This document shows, in pieces, positions 54,720 to 64,000 of a DNA stretch of 64,000 bases. The translations under genes and the position numbers were made by a program. Below the pieces are notes generated by a model, which did no database searches, was not told the origin of the DNA, and saw nothing but the letters and a program-made list of their open reading frames with translations. The first letter of the stretch is position 1. Every line of letters starts with the position of its first letter. The stretch is from Galaxea fascicularis (taxonomy: Eukaryota > Cnidaria > Anthozoa > Scleractinia > Euphylliidae): the NCBI GenBank assembly GCA_948470475.1, contig OX419339.1, forward strand, positions 9,593,002 to 9,657,001. Direction: 5' to 3'.

Positions 54720-54958
54720 GTGTTGAAAACCTCACTGGGAACCAGTGTGACGAAAATGACTCAGGTGACGATTCAGCAAAGAAAACAGGAGCCAATCTGA
54801 AGCATAACAAGGTAGGTAGCATGGAGAGGATGGTCATTCATGATCTCTCTGAGGGAACGCTTATCAGCAAGAATATTGCAGCAGCTACTAGTGACCTCAA
54901 TATTGCGGCTCTAAATATTCTTTTTGAAGATTGCCGAGGCCAAGGTCATCTTCCTTAA
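54720..54958 (+). CDS. Orphan terminal-exon-like ORF, unknown product
   Basis: Not recognised. After an acceptor-like ctccag at 54714-54719 there is an open frame of 78 codons from 54722 to a TAA at 54956-54958. It has no initiating ATG at its start, which would fit a last coding exon. The product is acidic and polar first (CDENDSGDDSAKKTG), then MERMVIHDLSEGTLISKN. No partner exon was found upstream, and in-phase joining to RPRD1 exon 7 gave an immediate stop. A short internal ATG at 54817 would leave only 46 codons. It may be chance, an alternative exon, or a decayed gene. Confidence 0.25.
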
Positions 54959-55076
54959 AAAAATACTTACGTTAGCAAAATTAAACCACGGATCGCATAT
55001 TATACGGTGTGAAGAAGGAAGGAAAAGAAGGGGCGTAGGAGGAGGGGTGTCGGTGGGAGGGGGGAGGGAGGGAGTA

Positions 55077-55436
55077 GGCCTTTCCCGATTGCGCTCGTAA
55101 AATCCTAAAAAAGTGCTGGCAAAAATGGCTAAAAAGTGCTTAAAAAGTGCTCAAAATCTCAAAATAGTGCGGTAAAATTGCTAAAAGTTGTGAACAGTTA
55201 CCTCCAAGCTTTTCATCGTAAATATGTCAATTTTGACTGAAGTATTCAACAATCTAAATTTGAGATGACACACACATGATACATCAGCCAATCAGAAACT
55301 TCTGTTCTCTTAGCTTTGATCGAAATGTGGAATATTGCTCAAATGTTGCGCAAAGTGTGAAAAAGTGCTTAAGGGTGCTCAAAATGCAAAATAGTGCTCA
55401 AAAGGTACTAGGTGCCCAGCGCAATCGGGAAAGGCC
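55077..55436. mobile_element. MITE with GGCCTTTCCCGATTGCGCT termini
   Basis: 360 bp with 19-bp perfect inverted termini and TA on both outer sides. The interior has many aaagtgctcaaaa variants. Length and TA target suggest a non-autonomous cut-and-paste element. A 20-G run follows 4 bp after its right end. Confidence 0.8.
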
Positions 55437-55440
55437 TAGT

Positions 55441-55460
55441 GGGGGGGGGGGGGGGGGGGG
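55441..55460 (+). repeat. Poly(G) tract of 20 bases
   Basis: Uninterrupted G run. Its length is likely polymorphic or affected by assembly. Confidence 0.85.
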
Positions 55461-56628
55461 CGTGGTTTCGAGGGTTACGAACGATTGCCTTTTGTAGGTC
55501 AACAGATAACAAGAGGAAAGAGGCGAGGCTCAGGACTCCCGAAAGTTGCGGACAGAGTAAGGAGTCGGTGAAGGTGCTTTCCTTTTCCCTTCGCCGCACG
55601 CTTCCATCCCCCTCTCTTCTCTCTTTCTAGTGTCTATTACCTAGGCTATGAAAAGCTTATGAAAAACAGTGCATGAGTTCCTCAAAGAATCTTAAGCGTA
55701 CGCACACGTTTTGTACCTAAACGTGATTCTTATATACAGAAACGCAAGAATTCGCGCATCAGAGATTGTACTTCATCAACACAAACGATAGTGTCTGACT
55801 TTTATTGTTTCCCCTTGTACAACCTTGAGGTGGTAGGTACGGTGGTACTTCATACATCCAAGTGGAAAATCTTCTGGCCTGAAACTCTTGCATGAGCAGT
55901 TTAGTGTCCAGGCCTTCATAATATCAACTCGGTGCACTCTGCTTTCCCCCGAAACAATATAACAAAGGAAATCATGATCACCTTTACGAACTATACTAAC
56001 ATGTTAAATACAATTGAAAGTGGCGTTCGTGGATTACTGAATGGTCGTTGCAAGATAATTTGTTCTATTTGTTAATATGAATGTATTTTGTGACTTCCGC
56101 TCTTAAAACGGTTCATTAAAAATGTTGAGCGCTTTCTCGCGTAGTACAACAGCTAAACTAAGAAAAAATAGCTACAATTTCGTTGGGATAGTCTTAGAAA
56201 GAAACCCAGCAACCATTATATCCCCCTTTACATGAATGTCGTTTGTGTATAATGTTTTTTCTGGATTTGTCCCCGTCAACTATTTTACTAACTTTAACTC
56301 TTACAACAGAGTGGGTGTCTTAAAGAGTAACCAATACTTAATCTCTCCTTACAGAAACACTGCTCAATCAAACATAAAAGTTATGAGAAAAAAGGAAGTG
56401 ATCAACAAGCAACAAATTTGTTGACTGTTTAACAATTTCTCCTCGTCATCACCATAGAAATGTGTATGAAGAGCAGTGTGGAGGGTATATGTGCTGATAT
56501 TAGTGTTCAAAGGGTTAAATCGTCTATCTAATCTGTTACGTATATAGCCCATTGCTGTAAGCTAAAGAAATAGTTTTACTTTTAACTAAACAAATTAAAT
56601 ACTAGATTTGATTGTCTCGGCCGTGTAC

Positions 56629-56764
56629 GGTAGCCTGCGGACAGGCTCCGCATTGGGTTATCCGGAGATGTTTGCTCTCGAATTTGGATTCCTTTCGCAC
56701 GAAATGTTCTTTGCGGTTCACGTATAGTACAAAAGAACTACTGGCGCCTTGTATGCAGGCTACC
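56629..56764. mobile_element. Small element with GGTAGCCTGC inverted ends
   Basis: 136 bp bounded by ggtagcctgc and gcaggctacc. The sequence gtgta occurs next to both ends, with one extra base at the left. Probably a MITE. Confidence 0.5.
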
Positions 56765-57025
56765 GTGTATGCGTGAGCCGTAAATGAGTGGATTAAGTTT
56801 CGAAGTCTTCTTTAAAACAGTTCATTGTTGTTTTGGACCAAAAAAACAGGATCGAGGAAATTACGGTTAAATCAGAGGTTATCGCTTTTCAACAATTTTA
56901 GTTACAACATTAATTCTTTATGCATGGCATGTTTCATTTGCAAAGGACTCATTATCACCATCAACGCCTTGGACAAAATTGATCATGGTATTTTCTCTGA
57001 GAATTTGAACTCAGAGCAATTTTGC

Positions 57026-57672
57026 AACGCCCACAAGAGTTATTTTCAGTTTCATTTGTTCTGAATCACCTCGCACGAAACGTATTATTGTAAACAAGCA
57101 AAGCTATCACTTTCAGCTTAAGAACAGGTTTGTATGTTTTTCTAGGATTCTTTTCTCTCGGTCCTATTTTGAAACGCCCCCAAGAAAAATTTATTCTTAA
57201 TCGACTTGCGGGAGACCTATTATTATAAACACGCAAAGCCATTACTTTTACCTGAATAACAGGTTTGTATGTTTTCTTTGGTTTTTCCTGTCTAGGTTCA
57301 CTTTTTTAACGCCCCCAAGAGTTATTTTCAGTTTAATTTTCTTAATTGTCTCTTGCGAAGCCTATTTTATAAACAAGCAAAGCTGTTACTTTACTTAGCT
57401 GAATGGCAGGGTTTTACGTATTCTCGGGATTCTCCTGTCTCGTTCCTATTTTATAACGCCCCCCGTCTCGCGCGAAACATATTTTTATAGACAAGCAAAG
57501 TTTGTTACTTTTAGGTGAATGACATAATTGCATGTTTTTAGAGTCAGGATCCCGAAAGTTATTTTCAGTTTCATTTGTTCTTAATCGTTTCGTGCGAAAC
57601 CCATTATTGTAAGCAAGCCAGGTTCTTATTTTTCGCCTAATGACACGCTTGCATATTTTCTCGGGATTTGGA
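57026..57672. repeat. Degenerate tandem array, about five units of 93-147 bp
   Basis: Units start near 57026, 57173, 57308, 57455 and 57548, mostly with aacgcccccaag. Each then carries versions of ttattttcagttt, cttgcg(c)gaaac, ataaacaagcaaagc, ttacttt and caggtttgtatgtttt. Divergence between units is large, so the array is old. It lies 0.5-1.2 kb beyond the deiodinase stop. Confidence 0.75.
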
Positions 57673-58189
57673 TTTGGGTTTTATCTTTTAATTTAGTAGA
57701 AACTTCCAATATAATAGAATATACACCACCCAAATCTCCTTAATCGTCTAATATAAACCCAGTTTAAAATACCAATAGACTTGCTCGAGGTGTGCCAGTC
57801 GAATCCTTGAGAAAGCAAACAAGCCCTGACTGGGGGCTATTACTCCCACGAGCCGATAAATCAAACATCTAATCTATTGCAAAATAGATGCAATCTGTGA
57901 TAACCTATTGATAAAATATATGAAATTCATACGATAATACTGCAATGGGAGTTGACGATTGTGTTCTAATTCTCAGGAGATAAAACTAGGTGTTGCTAGA
58001 ACGCAGCATTCCAGAGAAAAACGGATGAATAGGACGTACTTTTTAGAATACCTGGTATTCCTCCAAACTCCCCTTTGTTTTAAATCGCTCCTTTATCCTT
58101 TAAGAAGACTTATAGCTGTAGTTATTTTACGTTGAGAAACCAGAGATAAGTGAGGCATGTCCTGTCAGCTATTTCATGACGTATAGTAT

Positions 58190-61100
58190 TTACTCGTGTC
58201 TTGTTCCGTGTGAAATTCTTCTGCCAGCATAATTCTCCAACCAAATTCTGACTTCATGCGTACTGTACGACATCGGTCCAGGCCCTCCCTGATAAACTAT
58301 CCTAGAATCCCGGATGATGTAGAGTCTTTCAGGACTTGCACCATACGCTAAGTTGGCTGCATCGAGCATGGTGTCTACTCTCACTGTGCAAGGGGGATTG
58401 TGGGATAGCAGGAGCCGAGCTGCCGCGCATCTTTCCTCCTGCGTGCGATGCTTGGGGATGTTGTAGTTATTCTGAAAAGCAAGAGGCAGAAATGTGTTTG
58501 TCAAAAATGCAAAATGCATACAAATAAACAAAAGAAGTAATGTAGTGGTGGGCTACAAAACTTCCCCTTGTGAAACCGAACCATGCCCGGAAACTCATTA
58601 TTGGAGAATTCTTGTCACATTCGCAGCAGGTTCAATGCCGTTTGCATAAACAAAAGAAATTCTCTTTCTAAGTTTCAATAACTAATATCTCAACTCGAAC
58701 TAGATTTCTCCCAAGCTAGAGCAAGAGTTAAAAAAGTAAAAAACTAGAAAATTAAAAAATAACAGAAGCGTTTAAACAAAGAAAGCACATAAAAAAAAGA
58801 AAGAAAAAAAACACACACATAAAGCCTATCAAAGTTAAGAAACTTGACTGAGACTTGCGTTATATGGATTACATAATAAAGACGAGATACACCACTGACC
58901 ATCTGATCGGCTGAAGTTTGCATGTCTAATGCCCTGGAACTATCATGCCTTGTATGTAACGTGATCATGTTCATCACAAAAACAAGGTGATTATCCAGAA
59001 AAAACGTAAGTATTTAATTAACCTACAACATCATCCTTGATCCACCACTGTATTAAATTGGGGAATTCGCGGATTTGTCGCCAAAGCTGCAATGTCTGAC
59101 AAAAAGTTTGAAAAATAAACAAAGAAACAAAAAATAGCTTCGAACGCTTCATCTAAGTAACATGGAGATGTGCCATTTTTTCGAACGATGGAAACCAGTT
59201 CTGGCGACACAGAAGAGCAAACGAATGGCATCACTGTTCTGCTTTCGATGCCCAAAAGTCTTCCCGCCCTTGGTCATTTGAAACAAGGTGGGCGTCAATG
59301 TTCAACATTCATCAGTATCATAATCTATTTATATTTAAAAAACAAAGGAACCACTTAAACAGGTAATAGTAATGAAGCCGAGGGGGTGTCATTTTGGAGT
59401 CGGTGCATACCAAAACAAAGACCGCATTAAGAGAAAGCTATGTTGTTTCTTTCTTGAATTCACTTCTCTCAGCTCTGTTTCGTTATTGCGTACTGAGTGG
59501 ACGACGCATTAGACTCCTGAAGACTACCTAAATGTAAAAAATGTCTTTATTGTTTTTATCATGTATTAAAAATAACTTAATTCCGTGGTCGTTACGACCA
59601 TTGATTTCTCACATACAGAAAACACTTCAGTGACGACTCTTAAAATATGTAACTTTTAGATAAGACTCGTCCTGCATTGGTGAAACTTTCAATATCCAGC
59701 GGACTTGATAGAGGGAGATGCAGGGCGAGTCTGTTAGCATTCGTTCACTGGCTGTATTTCCTGCAAAACGGCTTATGTCTTTAAACCAGTATTCTCCCTT
59801 GAAAACAAACAACGCCAGGTAAATCAAACTTGTGACTCAAAACGCTTTAGTTTTGACTGCAAGGCGCGGATAAGAGATTTTTATGACGTTTGGGGACTCT
59901 CAGTATAACTCATAGGTCAGTCACTCCTAGATAAGATACCTCAGTGGGCAATGTTTGAAGATGCATGCTGATGAAGCTTTGACCCCTTGCTGCTTTAGAT
60001 GGGGGTACTTCAAAATTCTTGACAAAACAATGCTAATAAAAGACGACACAAACCCATACTAGATCTTTTTTCGTGGTACGTACTCGGTACTCGGCCCGAT
60101 TGATAAGCCGAGATATCATGTGAGATCAAGATGTGACCAAATCAACTCCGGAAGCGGATGAGCTGTTGAGGCTCCAGTTAGAATTCGGCATTCAGAAATG
60201 TAGCTCTAAACCACTGCTTAGTCACTACTGATAGTGGGTCATCCCGTTTTTGTTTAGAACATTGAAAGCACGACATTACTGATATCATTTGCCTACTGCG
60301 CGAAATATTCACTAAATCTTTCATGCCTCACCAGTAAGCCCCAACCAGGCACTTGAACACTGGTCGCCTGCTGAGTTAATAAGCCATTCCTTTGGCCACT
60401 GAGAATTAAGCTTATTGAACTAAATCGCATGTGCGGCCGAAGCTCAACCTTCTTGTGTGTCCATAGCTCAGAGGCGCAAGAGGCGTGTTTGTTTTGCTTT
60501 GGGATTACAAGTTTGTTTTTACTTTGTCTGGTTGATTTATTGTAAACTTGCTGTTTTTGCTGAAAGCCTTTGGACCCTCCCAAAGACAATCTTAAGTGAT
60601 ATTGCACACTGAAATGGAAGAAATCCTAATGTAGGACCATTAGATTATAGCTTATTGAGTAGTTCTCAGTATGGTGCTGATTTTTCTTTTAAGTCCCATA
60701 TAACTGTCAAATGCGGCATAAAATACAAAATGAGTTTGCACAGCAGGGAAATTCAAGTATAAATGCTTAATAAACAGTTGTAACAATAAAAAAATAAGGA
60801 CACAAATTAAGAGGGATGAGTAAAATCTGCACCATATCGCAATGATTAGAGTACGATTTGGAATGCAACAATCACTTAGCACAATGGTGGGAGGCCTATC
60901 TCACGACCTGTGAATTCCTCTTGGGAGACTGGCGCCAAGGCAATTGAAACTGAGAAAAAAATAGTAGCTTGAAGTAGGTTGAAAGGTTCAGCCAATTTTA
61001 TTAACACTCATCCACACAGTCAAAGGTAGCCAGATGCACCTCATACAGAGTACAAACGGTGCCATTATTAGAAACGTGGATGCCATAACATGTAGAAAGT

Positions 61101-63794
61101 TTAAATCATGTGACATAATTTGTTAGGTTACCACTGAGACAGCCAGCAAGTGAATAAAGAATAAGTAACACAAAACTGAATGAAAGGAAGGCAGACAGGA
61201 AGAGGATATTAGCATTCTTAGTGATTTGGGGCCAACAACATGCATGCCTCCGTACAACAGAGATAAGATCCTATAAACACCCACACAATATTTCATACAT
61301 AAAAAGGTTGTGGGCCAAATTCCTCTAATCTTTCGAGATAGATAAGCCATGACGGGTTTGGAGATAAAATAGTAAAGACGAGCTTAAGTTTTATGAAAAA
61401 CGAGATAATCTAAACCAGTTTTCCACCCGCAAGACCAACAGAATTGATAAATGCCAAGGTTGATTTAGTTGAACTTGGGTGAAAGTAAGAATAACGAATC
61501 AGTTTTTTTTTATCAAGTTGTGTTTTGACATTTTCCTTTCAGGGAGAAGATATGTACAGATGTGGCTTGTCGGATGTCTTTCCTTGTTTTTTGAGACTGT
61601 TATGAATTTTTTGCTTCATCATGGTGGTCTTCAAGTCAAAATATGTATTAAAATGTTATCAGAGTTCAAAACTTTCATGTGAAACTAAATTCTAATCGCA
61701 CACATACCGGAAAACATAAACATTTTAAAAAAGGTTTCTCCGCCTTTTGTGACTTACCGGAAATTTCATTTTTAAAACGTTTCCCGTGAACTAGGAATGA
61801 ATTAAATGAATTTTAGACTGGCACGTAACGCATGAACACAAAAGAGGGCTTTTTAGCTGGCCAACTAGGAACACACGGTGAAGTTTTGGGAAGAACTTGC
61901 TTTAAGAAGATATCATTACCACAAATCCTGATTGGCATAAAGTCGGCTGCGTAAAGAAAACTGCCTCTTTTTGACATAAAATGGTGAGAGGCTGATTGAA
62001 ATAACGCCAGATCGTATCTAGTGGAAGAAGATTTAAGTGAATTGAAAAAGAAGTTTTAAAATTATAGCATCTAAGAAATGTTAATCCGCACTTGCTAATA
62101 CTTGAAGAAAACATTTATGTTAAAACTCACAAAAGCCTGAAAAAAATCATTGCTATGGCGGACAAGGCCCAACAGAACGAGCCAAACAATTATAATATCG
62201 CATGAAATAAAACTGACCAGTAACAGAAAGGAGGTAAGCCCATAGTTCATTTCAGTTGAATATCGGTACGACGGCCCTCAAACGCCCATTACCCGAATTC
62301 TATAAGGTTTTGGAAAGCTAGAGTTTTCTTCTGTAACTGATGTCCTCTCGAACTTTCGTAACGCTGGAAAACTTATTTATTTGTTATTCAAGGGCGAAAA
62401 GGTCGTACAAAGTGCAAAACCAGCTGACATTTTTCAAAATCTACCGGCACTTCGCAAATTCGGAGAATTCCGCTTCCTAAAACTCCAGACCGCGACTGAC
62501 TGCGGTTGGACTTTATAGTCCTAAGAAATTTCATACTGAGATATGACTGGAATAGGCCTTAAATTGGTATGGGGCCGAAGGAAACAAGATTTTGGTATTT
62601 TGCTCAAATATTACCGATGGGCTTGTTTTATTGAAAAGAAGAGGTGTTTCCCATATCGTGAAAGCACTTTTCAGTTCCTTTTATGGCTATACCCGCCGGA
62701 AACTTGAGCATTCAGAACATAGACATCGATGAGTGAGGCCTGCGGTAAACTATTAAAGCAGTGAACAGTAAGAACATTTCCGCGTGAATATTTTAAGCAT
62801 TATCAACTTCCTCAAAGTTTCCTCTGCCAGTAGCTTACCTGTTAACGCTTAAGTTCTAACAATTTAACTGCAGGCCAATTCAGTGATGATTAAGTCATCT
62901 TTTTGTCGAGATATACTATCAAGTTTTATTTGCTTGGTGAGTCAGTAAACAATTTGTTTGTGTTTTGTTAAACTTCCTGATTTTCCAGTACTGCATGATA
63001 CGAATACACACATATATGAGTTTCAAGATTTGGGAAACTAGAACTAAGAATAACAAAACGCGGAGAAATGGGATTTTAGTTCTTCTACAAAGCTTCTGTT
63101 GAAATGGCTATCTTTTCACAGATTCACTGGACCCTTTTCATCTTGTTGTTCGGAGGAACGAAATGATTAGTTACCGTGGAGCTATAGCTCAGTGCAATCC
63201 GTTTCAATTGGTTTCTTAAAAATAGAGTACAGTACCTTCGGTTGGAATGACTCGATGCTTCGAATGGCAATTGAAGGAGCAATTCTATTGTAAATGGCGA
63301 GGAATTAAACTAACCTTCAGTGCCCAGCCATCCGAGGGGTGTGCTTCCTCAATGTACACAATGACGAAGTCTGCGACGTCGGAAAAATCGTGAACAATTT
63401 CACCAAAATCGCGTAGCTTCGCCACAAACGGTCGTCAGCTCGAGCTTCCGAAGTTAACGACCAAAGGACGACCGTGTCTCGTGCTGTCCAGCAGACGAAA
63501 GCACATTTTACCATCCAACGATACCAGAGGGGAGTTGTAGGCTTTAGTTCCAAGCTTGGTCTTCTTGTTTAGGTCCAGGTGAATGTATCTCCACAAACCG
63601 GTGAGCATTTGTCGGCTGAACATCGAGTCCCAGTAATCATCCTGCGGCATTTTGATGCCAAACATTGAGTCGATGGAGTTCGAGATTAGCCGCTTGAAGA
63701 AAGGAAACACCCTTAAAAGCGTCCCCAGGCAAAAGACAAAAACCAGGAGAGAGTAGAGCGCGAAAGAGCGAAGTTTCTGAAGTACGAATATCAT
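58190..63794 (-). CDS. Iodothyronine deiodinase, selenoprotein (two exons, 253 aa)
   Basis: Removes iodine from iodothyronines or related iodotyrosine compounds, using an active-site selenocysteine in a thioredoxin-like fold. Exon 1 is 63794-63315 and exon 2 is 58471-58190, joined in phase 0. The reading requires the in-frame TGA at 63437-63435 (codon 120) to be decoded as selenocysteine: the context is VVNFGSSS-U-RPF, matching NFGS-type active sites of vertebrate enzymes. Conserved downstream blocks are ADFVIVYIEEAHPSDGWALK and ASPERLYIIRDSRIVYQGGPG. Residues 7-29 form a hydrophobic membrane anchor near the N-terminus. Human DIO1 is, as I recall, about 249 aa. No SECIS element could be identified by eye within 500 bp downstream of the stop. 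The type (1, 2 or 3) should not be assigned outside vertebrates. The 4.8-kb intron holds no recognised gene. Confidence 0.9.
63435..63437 (-). other. In-frame TGA, selenocysteine codon 120 of deiodinase
   Basis: It stands at the catalytic position of the family, and a continuous conserved reading frame lies on both sides. Treating it as a stop would cut the protein to 119 aa and remove the whole thioredoxin-like domain. Confidence 0.88.
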
Positions 63795-64000
63795 CTCTGC
63801 GCGCGTACTCTGCGTACTCGACGCAGTGAGACTCGCGAGCGAAATGGATTTTGTGACCCGAAGCGAGCAACTTTCATATATTTGTATTCATATCACATCC
63901 GAGCTCAGGAAAAGGTCAACAGGTTTCATTCACTTAATTGGCAGGGTGGAAAAACAAGCGTGTTGGCTTGGGTTTCCTCGCAACAATTACAAATATAATT
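63795..64000. promoter_or_regulatory. 5' flank of the deiodinase gene
   Basis: 206 bp from the start codon to the window edge. It should contain the 5' UTR and part of the promoter. No clear TATA or CCAAT element was identified. Confidence 0.3.

Larger units (their letters stand above)
54959..57025. other. Intergenic DNA with MITEs, convergent side of the deiodinase
   Basis: It includes the MITE at 55077-55436, a 20-G run at 55441-55460 and a short inverted-repeat element at 56629-56764. No gene was recognised. Open frames present are short and unconserved in appearance. Confidence 0.5.

Noticed and set aside
59031..59099. Exon-like minus-strand stretch reading LQLWRQIREFPNLIQWWIKD in the deiodinase intron
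   Set aside because: It is bordered by plausible AG and GT, but deiodinase exons 1 and 2 join directly in phase with conserved residues on both sides, and no partner exon was found. Probably chance.

Overview
The window is nuclear DNA from an intron-rich animal, most likely an anthozoan cnidarian and probably a stony coral. That placement is an inference from invertebrate-like versions of conserved animal genes, a selenoprotein deiodinase, compact divergent gene pairs and many small terminal-inverted-repeat elements. No search could be run.

Layout: (1) 0.1-15.4 kb, minus strand: three complete tandem beta-tubulin genes (103-3725, 5983-9130, 12045-15368). All share one six-exon structure, and I reconstructed every exon with reading phase closed. 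(2) 15.75-21.2 kb, plus strand: NUDCD1, six exons, 583 aa, divergent from the third tubulin across 385 bp. (3) 24.1-42.5 kb, minus strand: SACM1L (phosphoinositide phosphatase SAC1), 21 exons, 600 aa. Its introns are loaded with transposons. Intron 4 holds a complete Ngaro-type tyrosine-recombinase retrotransposon (35122-40097) with three ORFs and identical split direct repeats, plus a nested foldback element. Intron 3 holds a deleted hAT element with a perfect 8-bp target duplication. (4) 42.7-51.3 kb, plus strand: an RPRD1A/B-type CTD-interacting gene, seven exons, 310 aa, divergent from SACM1L across only 195 bp. Its introns carry a LINE with a nested MITE, a tRNA-derived SINE touching an exon, and a Penelope-type fragment. 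(5) 51.3-58.2 kb: intergenic DNA with several MITEs, one orphan exon-like ORF and a degenerate tandem array. (6) 58.2-63.8 kb, minus strand: a two-exon iodothyronine deiodinase with an in-frame TGA read as selenocysteine.

The host genes look like ordinary single-transcript housekeeping genes rather than an operon: microtubules (tubulins), a p23-like cochaperone (NUDCD1), ER/Golgi PI4P turnover (SACM1L), RNA polymerase II CTD binding (RPRD1) and thyroid-hormone-type deiodination. The most notable features are the young, apparently intact Ngaro element 21 bp from a splice donor, transposons sitting directly against several splice sites, the selenocysteine deiodinase in a non-vertebrate, and the patchwork similarity of the tubulin paralogs.
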